A DNA stretch of 64,000 bases from Sebastes aleutianus (lineage: Eukaryota > Chordata > Actinopteri > Perciformes > Sebastidae). Below the pieces are notes generated by a model. It made no database searches and was not told the origin of the DNA. It saw only the letters and a program-made list of their open reading frames with translations. A program made the translations under genes and the position numbers. Below are positions 12,133 through 24,024 of the stretch, piece after piece (positions within the stretch are counted from its first letter, which is position 1; the number at the start of each line of letters is the position of its first letter). The DNA is taken from NCBI GenBank assembly GCA_916700875.1, contig CAKAKS010000004.1, positions 18,277,444 to 18,341,443 on the forward strand, given 5' to 3'.

Positions 12133-12303
12133 ATGGCGGCTCCTGAAGAGGTTAGCGTAGATGCTGCAACAGCATCAGCTATATCAGAACTGGAGAGTAT
12201 TTATTAATTGAAAGAAGGGCAAAGAACGGCACTGAAGGCTTTTCTTGATGGAAAAGATGATTTTGCTCTTCTCCCGGCTGGCTTTGGCAAGAGTTTGATT
12301 GAC
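12133..12303 (+). pseudogene. RecQ-like ATP-dependent helicase N-terminal remnant with an in-frame stop
   Basis: An ATG at 12133, in an AACAATGGCGG context, opens a frame of 24 codons (start MAAPEEVSVDAA). A TAA at 12205-12207 interrupts it, and the same frame continues with a helicase-like start: a basic, Gln-containing segment (KEGQRTALKAFLDGKDDF) and then LLPAGFGKSLI. The latter is a Walker A (motif I) variant of the RecQ type, in which LPTGFGKS would be usual (here Ala replaces Thr). After about 12303 the frame shows no further helicase motifs. No motif II (DExH) or C-terminal domain is nearby. I know similar N-terminal helicase sequences as multicopy, probably transposon-linked genes in fish; that link is from memory. 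As it stands this is a dead fragment. Confidence 0.6.
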
Positions 12304-12498
12304 AGATGGTTCATCCAATCAACTGCCAAGTGTCTGCCCTTTTCCAAACAGTTTCCAATGACGGCTTCTCAGATGGTTCGGTGTAACAAACCATCTGGTG
12401 GGTGCTCCGCCTCAGGCTGTTGTCACTGTGTGTTTCCCCTTACAGTACTTGAACCCAACCTCATCCCTAACCCCAACAACTCATCTCTGCTAAGCCTA

Positions 12499-12770
12499 AT
12501 GCTGCATTTCCACTGCATGGACCGGCACGGCTCTACTCAACTAGACTCACTCTTTTTTGGGTTTTCCAGGAGCAAACATTGTGGATAGTACCTGATACTT
12601 TTATCTCAGTCGAGGTTCCAAGCGATCTGAGCCGATAAAGTGGTGTTAAAACACTGCAGACCACTGATTGGTCAGAGAGAATCATCACTGGAATCTCCAC
12701 TTGCACAAACCCACCATTTGATCGAGCTGGTTAAGGTTAGGTTTTGACCTTGAATAGTTAGTGTTAGGTC
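12499..12770. repeat. MITE-like repeat (GCATTTCCACTGCA type)
   Basis: Begins with GCATTTCCACTGCATGG-like sequence and CGGCACGGCTCTACTC, then GGTTCCAAGC and GAGCCGA, motifs I associate with a teleost MITE family. Ends are diffuse and no target duplication is evident. Confidence 0.45.
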
Positions 12771-12903
12771 GTCCGGCAGCGAGTCTCACGAGAGTTTTTG
12801 CAACTTGTGGGTTACCTTCAAGCCAAGCTACCGTAAATAGCGACCACAATTTTTTTTCGTCCCTTGGCCCAATACAGTATTTACTCTAAGCTGTACAACT
12901 GAC

Positions 12904-13116
12904 AAAGTGCAGACGTTCCTTCGTTTGGTTGCCGATGAAAGGATTCAGCGAGTGTTACTGAAGATGATGTCACAGCAGTGTCAATGCGGCGCCGCTATGG
13001 CGATGAGCTGGGAAGCCTACATTGAGGGGGTATTATCCATAGTGGAAAATGAAATAGAGCAAAGCACTGGTAAGGATAATAGAGTCTGGACAGGGTTAAT
13101 AAAAGTCACAGAGTAG
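12904..13116 (+). other. short open frame of unknown origin near the helicase remnant
   Basis: About 70 open codons starting in TGCAGACGTTCC. The peptide begins QTFLRLVADERIQ and contains CQCGAA and a Glu-rich C-terminal part. It may belong to the same decayed mobile gene as 12133-12303, but I do not recognise it. There is no intact start-to-stop gene structure and its splice context is unclear. Confidence 0.25.
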
Positions 13117-13129
13117 TGAGAAAATATGT

Positions 13130-15475
13130 CTTGAAAGCCCTTCACCTTTTCCACACAGTAGAATCCCAGTGGTTAAAGGTACGATACTGCACATACACAG
13201 TACATATTTTATATGTATAAGTGATGCCTTCATTTCCCACCAAACAAACGACCTCGAAGAATTCAATAAGGGACTTGAAAGGATTCAGATTTGATATCAA
13301 ACCTCATCCCTTTTCATGACAGATGCTGCCATGTCTCTTCTCTTTGTCATGCTGAAGGGATGATTCCCGACATCAACTGTCTGCGGAGAACAAAATGGGA
13401 GGTCCGACTCAGTCTACTTTAGTGAAGAGATTGTAAGCCCTCTTGGAATCTGCCCTCCCTCCCCCCCCCCGTCTCTCCTTCTTTCTGACATTGCACATTT
13501 CAGAACGGGCAGAATGAGCTAGCCTCTTTATTGGCCCTCTGAATGACCCGCTGAAAGGATCTGCCATGAATGGATGACGGGGGTGGGGCGGTATGAGAGA
13601 CAAGGAGGGGCGGCGGCGGCAGTGGCGGCTGCTGGGGTTTATGTGCTGCCCTGTATGCAGCCACAGTGGGCCGTTGCCATACATCGCGGAGGCAGGGAGG
13701 CAGGGTCGTCCCCCCGTACCAGCATGCAACAGCAGCACCAGGCTCCTGCATTAGTCACGCCTGGCCCTCGCCGCTGAGCTCCCTGCCCCTTTTACTCCGG
13801 GAAGAAGCTCAGTTTGAAGGCTTGAGAGGGCCGGAGCGGCACACAGAGTTCAATAGGCTCAGAGACAAAGAGCAAAGAGGCCACTAGTTAATGAAACCCA
13901 GCGCTGTTAAGCTCCTCTTTAGCTTTTTCTCATTGTCTTTCATGTGGTTCAAAAGCGCCTTTTGTTGCGGAGCTCCACCAAATGTTATCAGCAATCACTC
14001 CCTGGTTTGTTCTCCTCTGTGTGATTTGATTTAGTTTATTCAGATCAGCCAAATTATAGATCTGTCTAGCAAGTTTGAAAAGGTCAGAGGAGCAGCGGCC
14101 TCGTTACCAAGTGTTACACATCTGAACGCCAGCGGTTCAGCGAGAGATGACGAGCGTTTTCCATTCACGATAAACATCCCTTTTCCTCAGATGATTGCAA
14201 AGCTGCCAGTAGACCACAGCCAGGCTGTTATCTGCTCCTCCTGTTGACTCCGCTGAGGGCTGCTGCCCTATAAGAGATGCTAGATCATCAGCTGAGGGGT
14301 GAAATTAGTTTTTATTTAGGCGGGAGGCTTTTCTTTTGCGTTTGGGGGGATAACGAGGAGAGGTTAGAAAACAGGCAATTCCCCCTCTTAGCAGCACAAG
14401 GCAAAAGAAATACAGCTGCATAATGCAAATATTACACTCTAAAGTATAGTGAGCGATGATTAACAGCAGAGGTTATTCTATTAGGATAAATAAATGATAG
14501 GAATATGAAAGAAAATCCCTCCCTTGGTTGCTCTTGAACTGTTATATTTTCTGGAGAGCCAGGAGTCATTTTGTGATGAAGTGTCGGTGAGGGAGTTGGT
14601 GTACTACAGTATCTACTTTCTTTTTCGTCTGCCTCATTTGCTTCTGCATCTGTTTGTTATTTCCTGTTACAATCAATCACTCGGTCGTCTATAGCAGTAT
14701 GCCAAACATACTTGAACACAGCGCTGCATACAAATTTGTGTTTTCTTTCTGCGGTTTCGTTGTGTTTGTTTATTTATACTGTATGACGGCGAGGGCACGA
14801 GGGCAAGATACACCAGGAATGTCAGGAAATAGTGGTGGTATATGGCAGTGAAAAGACGAAAAAGAAAGGATTCAGGGAGATGTTTTAATCATATTTTATA
14901 AGGAAAGAAAACAATGGTATGTTTGTCGGTTGAATTCAAGAAATATTTCCACAAAGCTCCTATTGAAGCTTCCTGTGTCATACACATTTTCAATTTGTGC
15001 GTGGAAAACCTGAGTGGAAAGGCTGTAAATTTAAAAATAAAATGGAAATATAGGTGGAAAACATTGGTAAAAACGCGACAAAGTGTAATCATGACATGCG
15101 TGAAGCGTGCGACTTAAACGTGCTTAGAAATGTGCGTTTTATTTTTGATGATTTTATGGAAGTTTGATTAAAATTTGCACTACATTTGGATGCAAACTTG
15201 CCTATTGATCAACTAACTAAGTCAATGATGGATTTCTTTTTTGTATGATTGTTGAACACTGGTGCAAAATAAAGCATCTATGAAGTTCTTTGTGAAGGGT
15301 TGACTCTTAGTTAGCACTCTTGTCTTTAGCGCTCTTGTCACCTTCTCCTAAACTAGATTTGTAGCTGCAAATCAGTGTACCCAGCCCGATATCACGCCAA
15401 AGCTTGTGATAGACCTGCCTGTCCACCAGAGGATTGCGTATCAGTGTCACATTTTGCCTTGTCGAGGCATGAATA
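13130..15475. other. repeat-poor intronic block
   Basis: No transposon that I can name over more than 2 kb. It includes a GC-rich GGC-repeat patch (about 13600-13640) and a long stretch of balanced composition (13380-14330). No exon is supported. It is a candidate place for regulatory sequence only because it is free of repeats. Confidence 0.4.
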
Positions 15476-15479
15476 TTAC

Positions 15480-15750
15480 ACGCGTGTATGAAGGTGCAGT
15501 ACCAGCAGGGGGCAACAACACCACTGACTTAGGTTTAGGAAACAAAACCACTTAGTTAGTTTTAGGAAAATGTCATGGTTGGCCTGAAAATAAGTACGTA
15601 AACTTAGAAAATATGTATGAAACAACGTAACATAAATACCGAAAACATGTCACAAGCGTCACTAAAAACATGTCACAAGCGTCACTACCATCCATTTCCC
15701 CTCCCACCCGCCATAAGCGTTTTTTCTCACTTTCTATTCTACGTCTTTAG
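15480..15750. repeat. fragment related to the 54313 MITE family, with a short tandem duplication
   Basis: TTAGGTTTAGGAAACAAAAC, a CACTTAGTTAGTTTTAGGAA-like stretch, and CCCCTCCCACC near the end are shared in order with 54640-54840. A roughly 22-bp unit containing ACATGTCACAAGCGTCACT is duplicated in tandem at about 15642-15686. Confidence 0.55.
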
Positions 15751-17393
15751 CTCTAAGCATACTTCATATTGACCATCACAATGTGGAGCTTTTTTAGGAT
15801 GGATTTTTCCTTTGAAGTCATCTAATCTGGCTCATGTTAATACCAGTCACATGCACAATCTTTCCTTTCCTCTTTGTCTTGTCTTGCCTGTATGCTGAGG
15901 ACTACTGGACAGTTGACTTATGGGTTTAAAATGTCTTTACCTCGGCCGAGTTTCATGCAGGATCTTTTTATTGTCTCATTAGATCCCAGCATGCCTTGGA
16001 GGGGTTAAACCCTGGCACCTACGGTATAATCTCGATGCACATCAGTAAGTGCCAGGTATTTGATGTCAGTAACCTAAAGTTCACAGTGCTGAATTTTATG
16101 GGAAACATATTGTATAAAATGGCTGGCTGGTTGGCACTCAGCTGTGTGGCCTGTAACAGGGTCCCTGTTGGCTGTGAAACACAGATGGGGTGATTTCATG
16201 CTTCATACACAGCCGACCTGTTGGAGAGGAGCTTTGTGACTGATGGTGGAAAGATAAAAAAATTACTTGCAGGTGTTACAGAACAACTACGAATTTCTCC
16301 GTTCAAACAACAGGGAGTGATTTAGATTTTGACCTCTATCTTGGTCGTTTGTTCAACACATAAACACCCACAGGTGTCCATACTTTAGCCGTGCATCATA
16401 ACACAAACCAGCCTCTGCAAATGTGAAAATTACGTACGGCGCCTTCCTCTTTTCCACGCGGCGCCTGCACCGAAATGATGAGAAGAAACCAAAGATTTGA
16501 TGCGCTCGCTGAAGGAAGTTGAAAGGGGGCGGCTCTCCGAAGGGGAACAAAGTGTGACATGCATGGCTATCATGAAGGAGGGGAGAGAGCGTGGTGTTGC
16601 AGGCTGTCCAGTCATGCTGAAAGAAGATAAGGTGCCGGAGGAGCCTGTCACCAGACCCTGAAGCAGGCTTCATATCCTGAGCCCAGCAGGAGCGCCGGCT
16701 TGGCTTTGTCCCACAAAAGCAAGTGTCACTCACGGGGTTTACGGCATGCTGCTACATGCCTTCGCCTATATGTGCAACTGTGTGTGAAAGTTTTCTCTCT
16801 CACACTCTGTATCTGTGTCCGGCAGTTCCCAGGCAATTTCTTGCACTGCTGTTTTCTTGCATATTTTTTAATTCAGATAGCGGCGAGTGAAATATACGAA
16901 GGCAGGATCAGCATGTTGTTTTTAGGGGCTGAGTTTCAAACCTCGGTACTTTTCGAGTCCAGATTGAAATTTGGCCCTGAAGGTTTGGTCAGAATCCTGT
17001 TTACATATTCTCTTGTCAGATATAAAGGTCTGGTGGAAACACTTCAGAAGTTTGTCTTACTTTGTTAAAACAAATACTGGCTTTTGCAGGGTTTCTGGCA
17101 AATTGAGTTATTGAATAAGTATTGTTTTGGCATCTGTTCCAGTATTTCATTTTGAAATATTGAATTGACCCGTTCACTAAACCCCTCCTGGTTTAGCAAC
17201 AGTAAGCTTTGGATTCACATGCTGAGCCAGCGTACGTGGGGCTTTGGCAACAGAAATACTTCGTATAAGAGTTTGAAGGGTGGTGTCTTTTTTAGTCTTT
17301 TCCAAAACCAAAAACACAAGATCAAAAGTGTAGGGGGTGGAGTGTGTTTGTCTGCTCTAACATAAGCTGCAATTGTTAACATGTCAGGCTAAC
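15751..17393. other. intronic, nothing recognised
   Basis: No repeat or gene supported. Small open frames on both strands (for example 16353-16733) overlap each other and show no known product. Confidence 0.45.
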
Positions 17394-17422
17394 TATCTTA
17401 CTTTCCAAAGGAAAGTAAGATA
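17394..17422. repeat. perfect short hairpin
   Basis: Arms TATCTTACTTTCC and its exact complement (13 bp) surround a 3-nt AAA loop. It may be the tip of a fold-back element, since repeat-like sequence with CGCAACTTCATTTGTAGCG follows (about 17460-17650), but no outer arms were found. Confidence 0.7.
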
Positions 17423-20268
17423 TTCGGGTGAAAGGGGGAAACAAAAACATATGATTTGTTGATGCTTTGCCGCGTCATTGGAGCGCTGAAAAAGACCAGC
17501 GCAACTTCATTTGTAGCGCGTCACTCCCGTCACGCAGCGACAAGTGTTGGGTGTCAGTTTATGACTTCATGTCACCGACTTGTAGCCTGTTGCTGTGTCG
17601 CTCCGTGAACACAGCATAAGTCTGCCATTGGACGCCTACTTTAGCCATTGGTTTAAAGAAATACAAACAAGCCAGAGCGTTTTTTTCTCCTATACCAGGC
17701 CATCACAGCGCTAAAGAAAGGTCTGACTATGCAAGACTACTGTACCTGTGACTGATTTCCTTGTGTTATTTTTAGATAGATTCGGTCAGCAAAATGCAAA
17801 ATACCTTAATTTATTTCAGTGAGTGCAATTACATTTAACCTGCCCTCTAACCTAACCTCAGATTGATCTGTTTTTGGTCTGTTTATCATGTTAATAGCAT
17901 GCTCACTCGAAAAGCCATCAATTACGGTTTTACTACATACAGTTGTTGTTGTCCGTCCTCTAAATTCAACCCGGTGCATCATGTAGCCTTTGCCATGATT
18001 AGCCTGCTAATGCTGCACACACTTGAGTATGTTCAAACGGCGTTTCGAGCGGTGCCAAGCGAACCCTCGCAGACATTGATGTGTTTTCCTTGCTGTAGGT
18101 CCAACAGCGCTGCCTTTGTTACTCTGCCCGGAAAATGTCTCCACGTCCCCTGTCCAGAAGTTTCTCTTTCCCCACTAAACTCATCCTGACAAAGAACAAG
18201 CATGCCCCGCAGCAACGGCTCTTCACAGTGCAACGCTCTGACGTGCCGGGGCATTTTTGGGTGGAAATGAAAAGATTTACAGCCACAAGTGTGTTTCTGC
18301 GTGAGCGGGCTGAGAATAGATTGTGACTTTGATGACTCCATCAAAGTTGTTTTTTGTTTGCCACCAACTACTATAATTCATATGGACAAAACAAATGTTG
18401 AGGTTGCATAAACTGGTTATTGCTGCTGTCATGTGAACATATTGTTCTACATATACTTGGAGGGACTTTATGGTGGATTTAATGTTGATGTTTTGTAACA
18501 CAAAATGCCACAGAAATTGAAATTGAGACAGATTTTTGGGCCCTGCAGCCTTAGGGAAATAAAGTTGGTCATCTATTACTGTTGGAAAGAGAATGGTCAA
18601 CATTGTTCTGCGACTTTGGCTAACTCTCTCCTCGAATGAGTCATGAAGACTCAACAGTTTTTGTGATACATCTGTAAGACTCCCTGCTCGGCTTTGCTGT
18701 TCATCACTCGGCCCTTCAGGAATCAGCGCTGCCAGGAATGAGAGGATAAAGAACTCTTTCCCAGAAGCAAGAAAAGGTTTCTGGAGGTCAGGGTGATCTT
18801 TGTTTTGGACAAAACTTGCTCCAGCTGTCCACCTCCTAACTGGGCTCTGAGCTCATCCCCGAAGCTGTAAACAGGAGACCAGTTTGCAGCTCATTCATAA
18901 TGGGAGTTGCACTCGCAGCACATTTTCATCTATGTCCTGTTTACCGCTTCTATCTCTTCTCCTGACTCAATCAAACATGCTTGATTCGACAAAAGTGAGC
19001 CAAACCAACAAAAAAAAAAAAGTCAACAAGTGATTCTGGTAAATGAGGTTTAGTTTGTGCCAGGTATTCAGGTGTCTTGTCTCCTCGCCAATGCTTACTA
19101 GCTGAGAGTTTCTCCCAGAGCTCAGCACCGAGCCAGGAACAAAGGCTTGCTTTGAGTCTTTGTGGTGATGAATTGCAAGGTGTAACAGCAGCCTTTGTAT
19201 GAGTGTACTATATAGGGAGTCAGAGAAAGTGGGAAACTCTGCCCAGGTAACTAGAGACGAGTCCGGTATGTCCTGCACTGTGGGAGTTAATTGTGTTTTC
19301 CTGTACAGCCTAGCAAGAACAAGCATCCTCATATCAAGGGAGGTTGTAAAGTGTGCACATGTTATGATCCAGAAGGCAACAACACATCAATTTAATGGGC
19401 ACAATAGATCAAAGTCTGTGCTTTGGCATTGTGAGCAGTAAATTGGCTGGTCTGCAATCCGAGGCCGGACTGCTCGTGGCGTCTCTATTAACTGCAGGTA
19501 TTTGTTAGGTATAGCTGTGTATGAATGTGTCTGTTTGTGCTCGGAATATTTTGCATTTCCCTTCCTGTCCTTTTGTCTTTGACGAACAAAGTGCGAGGAG
19601 GAGAAAGTGGCTGCTCATACAGCTGAGTATCAAGCACTTCTTCTCGCCCAGAGAGGGAGGCTCTCAATAATTTCCGTTCTTTAGGCTGATGGGTCTTTTG
19701 TCTCCTTTCTCCCAAACATTCAGTATTTGCTCACTGTCACTGAGAATGAATGCTCTACAGATCTGGGCCCATCTCGCTGAAGCACTCTGTCACCTTTCTG
19801 GGATTGCTGAGCTGCAGAAATGTATTACTCTCTATTCCTAGCAGTGAGGTGTTGTATTGAAATAACATCCTCTTTCGGAAGCTTATAATGTCCTGTCCAG
19901 AGAATGTGATGAATGCCGTTTGTTATGCAGGGAATTCTTATTATTTGTGACCATTAAAAGGTGTTTATGTGAGAGCTCTTTTGTCAGGTGGTGAGAGGAG
20001 CCCTAACATCATAAAGTGGTAATTGACTCCCATTTAAAGGCCATTCTCTCCCGTGTACCAGAATGCTTCAATTAGATGGAAAGTAAATTAGTGTGAGCAG
20101 TATAATTATGAATATGTTATTCATACCATTGCACAAAGGTAATAAATGTGCCCTTCTCTCGAACAGTTGGGATTGGGAGTGAATGATGAGCGAGCGATGT
20201 AAAACCGTGAAATCATTATGAGCGATAGACAGTCAGGGGATTTTTAACTGATAGATGTCATAGAAGTA
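17423..20268. other. intronic, mostly unannotated
   Basis: Contains possible repeat sequence at 17460-17700 and otherwise nothing nameable. The AT-rich segment 19840-20230 is free of recognised repeats and has several TAATT/ATTA words. Confidence 0.4.
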
Positions 20269-20269
20269 T

Positions 20270-21026
20270 GGTGGCCCTGAGGTGCAAAACACAACAGCAT
20301 TGGACAAAACAGAATAACAAAATAGAAGTGAAAACACAACAAAAGAGAAACAACAACAACAAAATTGTTTATTGAAATGTTGTGTTTAAAATGTGTTTTC
20401 TGTAATGTTTATTTTATTGTGTTTAGTCAAGGGATGTCACAAGAACCGATACTTTGGTACCAAGTTGATGCCAAAATTCAGAAAATTTTACAGTACCTCA
20501 GGTACCGGAGATCCAGTAGAAAATTTGCCTGATAAAGCTACATTGTGAACAGAAAATCAGAGTTGAAATCGGCAGGAGGAGAGCTAGTTAACGTTTGCTG
20601 TTAGCAGCACAGTCCTGCTTGGCTAAATACCGGAGCTAACAGCTAATGTACGGAAGTTGCATTGAGTTACATCATGATGTGTGCAAGCGTTATTCAGTAA
20701 AATGAGCAAAGGCAAAGGTAAATCATAACGTTATCATGATGTGTTCAAATGTAATCTTATAAAATGTAGCTTTTGGCAAGAAACTTGAGGCGGATCATCA
20801 GGGATTAATAATAGATTTGCAAAAAACAGTATTCAAACTTTAATAAAGGAGTGTATGCTTAAGTACATGGGATTAATTGTTTTACTTTTCTTTTTTACTG
20901 CAATATCGAATTGGGTAATCGACAATCGTGGAATTCCACTGGTGTTGGTATCGACTACGAAATTTCTAGTATCGTGACATACCTACTTTAGTCCAATGTT
21001 GTTGTGTTTTGCACCTCAGAGCCACC
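20270..21026. mobile_element. MITE with 36-bp inverted repeats, interrupted by a second element
   Basis: The 36-bp termini (20270-20305 and 20991-21026) are inverted copies differing at two positions, starting GGTGGCCCTGAGGTGCAAAA. TA sits just outside on both sides. The element body is interrupted at 20431-20986 by a hAT-like insertion. Confidence 0.85.
20431..20986. mobile_element. hAT-like MITE nested in 20270-21026
   Basis: The left end GGGATGTCACAAGAACCGAT is complementary-like to the right end AGTATCGTGACATACC. It is flanked by TTTAGTCAA (20422-20430) and TTTAGTCCA (20987-20995), a target duplication with one mismatch. The interior contains GGTACC-rich palindromic sequence and no transposase. 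Confidence 0.75.
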
Positions 21027-22537
21027 GTATAAAAGGAAAAATAAACCCCAAAAATATCCTTTTCTCAGAACATCCAGCCTCATTTTGTTGTTATTGTTCA
21101 ACCCAGAGGCAGTGTTGAGGGGTTTATCATTACACTGGTGTCCCACAGCAACCAAAAGCTGATCCGTGTCTCAGCAGAGGAGGTCCAGATATTGATTAAA
21201 TGTCTGGCCGGCTCCCCGTTCACCCAAAGGCTCCTGGTATCACAGACGCTGGAAGTGGTCAAGGTGCCAACGCACTGTGCATCATCGCAGCTGGAACCTG
21301 CTGGCTGCCAACCTTAACTTCAACTAAACACATTTATTTAAGTCGCATATAAAGAGTAGTGGGGATGTAATTTGACATCTGTGATGCAGTAAATTTTCCC
21401 TGTTTAGTTTTTGGCTTGATAAAATGAAAGACCTGCTTCCCAGCACATATTGAATGGGGGTCAAAAACGAAATGTCTCCAGACAGCTGCCAAACCAATGA
21501 TGTATGTTCTGAAAATCCCATCTATCGACAAACAACCCAAAATTGAAAATGAGAGTTGGCGATATGAATATAAATGACTTATTTGTTGTCCTTTTCTTGC
21601 CACGAGTCTGCCCCAAATGGCTGGTTTTCTTTTGAAGGCGCATATCAGTTACTCAGTCCGTCAGTAATCTATCATTTCCCCGCTGCTACAAAGCCATTTG
21701 GGCTGTTTGTGTGACACAACATGATTCTTAATATGTCATTCAAAGTCACATTGACTTTTTCTGCTAATTGGAGCCATTAAATTCCATTAAATCCTTCTGA
21801 CAGTTCTGGTCAGAGCAGAGCTGTATGTCCACTAGATTTAGAGATGATTCATGATTTTTTTATGCTTATTAGGGATTAGACATTCAGCCTGTCAAAGTGC
21901 CAACCAAAATCTGGAATTACTTTTGAAAAAGTGGCATTTAAAGTGACGTTTCCTGAATAAAAACAATGGAAAATCATCTACAAAGAATCAAAAACAAAGT
22001 TATGGTGAAAGCTAATGAGCCAAAAGTGGTAAAAAACAGCATTTCCCTGAACTAAAGTTTATTTGTTTACTGTAAAAAAGCTTCCCTGCCTCAGGGCTTT
22101 TTTTTGGTCTTGGCAGATGTAGAGCCACATGCAGAGAATTTGTGTGTTTTTCCTCAATTGTTGAGAGGATCAGCTCCGAACCGAGGGGGGAGATCGGCTC
22201 ATCCGATCTTATGCTGAGGCGTTTTATTGTTTGCACATCATTTCTGCAAACAATTAGAGCTGAAGGGTGTTTTGAAAGGTCAGGCTCAAGATTTCATGCC
22301 TCTATGTGCACGTGCAAGCTTTTGAACGCTCATTTGTGTATTTGTTGTATTTGTGAGGTCCTGCCTCTGATGTTACTGAGCAGCCACTTCACAGCAGCCC
22401 ATCAGCAGCAGTCAGCTAGTTATTGTGTATTAGCTTATGTGTAAACAGATGGAAGGGATGGTTGTTTTGGGATCATTTTTTGCATTGATGCAAGAATAAA
22501 CATGAAGGTCAGGTGACACTTTAAAGTCAAACTGACT
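21027..22537. other. intronic, nothing recognised
   Basis: No supported gene, RNA or repeat. Confidence 0.45.
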
Positions 22538-22541
22538 TTAA

Positions 22542-23390
22542 AGAGGACCTTTAATGCTTTCAGGTGCATACTTGAATTTTTGGTCTCTACTAGAACATGT
22601 TTTCATGCTTTAATGTTCAAAAAATACTTTATTTATCTTATACCGTCTGTGCTGCAGCACCTCTTTTAACCCTCTGTCTGAAACGCTCTGTTTAAGCTCC
22701 GCCCCCCCGAACACATTCTCACTCCCAACTTGTCAAATATCGCCGCTTGGTCAGTGCCCTTCTGCATCGGAGACTGATGCACGGGGTATCCCTAATGCGT
22801 TACTTTTGGACGGACTGGGGATGGCGTGTCAATATACGCTCGTTACATGCATAGTGTCCTTTCAAAATAAACTTCCGTTTTCACAGGAAAAGCAACACAA
22901 CCACTTAGTCAGTGTTAGGCAACGGTCGTGGTTGATATTAACTTCACTGACTAGCGACTCACTTGACTAGCAACTAACTTGACTCACGGGACTGACGATA
23001 CCGTATTAATACTACGTCACTTTACATTGGAGTTAGTTGAAAGCCCGGGTCGTCACATACTGTTGCTAAATGCGCCGGTTTCCGTTGCAGAGGGGCACTT
23101 ACCAAATGCTGGTATTTTACGAGTTGGGAGTGAGAAGGGTTTGCCCCCTCCCAAAAAGCCCAGTCTGCTCTGATTGGTCAGCTGGTCCACTCTGTTGTGA
23201 TTGGTCGGACTCCGCTCTAACTAGCTTTGTTTGAGGGTGTGCCAAACTAGCCACTAGGCAGGTATTAGGCCAATGTGTTACTAAGAAAAGACACAAAAGC
23301 TGCAGTGTTATTACAGTTTGTCTTTCCATACACAAAAAGGGAGAATTTAAGTTCAAAAACAGAGAAGAGGAGCTGATATTTAACTTTTAG
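22542..23390. mobile_element. TTAA-type MITE (391-905 family) interrupted by an ACAC-type MITE
   Basis: Starts after TTAA (22538-22541) with AGAGGACCTTTAATGC and shares TACTAGAACATGTTT and CCCTCTGTCTGAAACGCTC with 391-905. It breaks near 22709 at an ACACATTCTCACTCCCAAC left end and resumes after the right end GTTGGGAGTGAGAA (about 23138) with AAAAGCCCAGTCTGCTCTGA. The right limit of the outer element is not clear. Confidence 0.7.
22709..23138. mobile_element. ACAC-type MITE, roughly 430 bp
   Basis: Inverted termini ACACATTCTCACTCCCAAC and GTTGGGAGTGAGAA. It shares with 2463-2891 the internal CATGCATAGT, CCTTTCAAAATAAACTTC and GACTCACGGGACTGA motifs in the same order. It is non-coding. Confidence 0.75.
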
Positions 23391-24024
23391 CAAGAGTTTT
23401 CTGACAGTTTACATCAGTGAAATCTCCAGACAGACCAAACTTAACTAATCCTGCAGAGCTACAGTATAGGAGTCTCTTTCTACCTGGATATCATCAGGAT
23501 CTCCCTCTGCTCATTTCCCAGCTTCCTCTTAATGTTCACGTGTCACATGTGATTAGTCATCGAGCTCGAATGATTGGTTGCCTGCTGCCTGCGCTGCTAC
23601 AGAGTGACCCTGAGCGACTGACTGAGGATGTGTTTTTAATAAGCTGGAGGTCACAGTAATCTGCTGCTAAGATCAGACACCACTCCGTACTTCCTGGAGT
23701 ACCTGATGGTGGAGAAATGCATTATGAGCATTCACTGTACGCCTTATCATCCCTTTACTTCTATCTGTGCTTCTTCATTTCCCCTCCCACCCCCTTTCTT
23801 ATTCTCATTTCTCTTCCTGCCCCAGTTTTCTTTTAATACACGTGAGCTCTGTAAAAGATGAACAGTGTTGAGAGTCTTTAGCTGTGTCATCTATCATCTG
23901 AGTTTAGCCTGTCCTTCACCTGCTGCCTACCCTGGCTGATGAAGAGCCTAGAAATCAATACCTCGCTGATAAATATTGAGTTTGCACCTGAAGCTAAAGT
24001 CACACCATGACATCAGTGTGCGTA
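23391..24024. other. intronic, nothing recognised
   Basis: No supported gene or repeat. Confidence 0.45.

Noticed and set aside
13409..13887. Several overlapping open frames in a GC-rich patch
   Set aside because: Frames on both strands overlap, which is expected from GC-rich low-stop sequence. None resembles a known protein or has exon boundaries.
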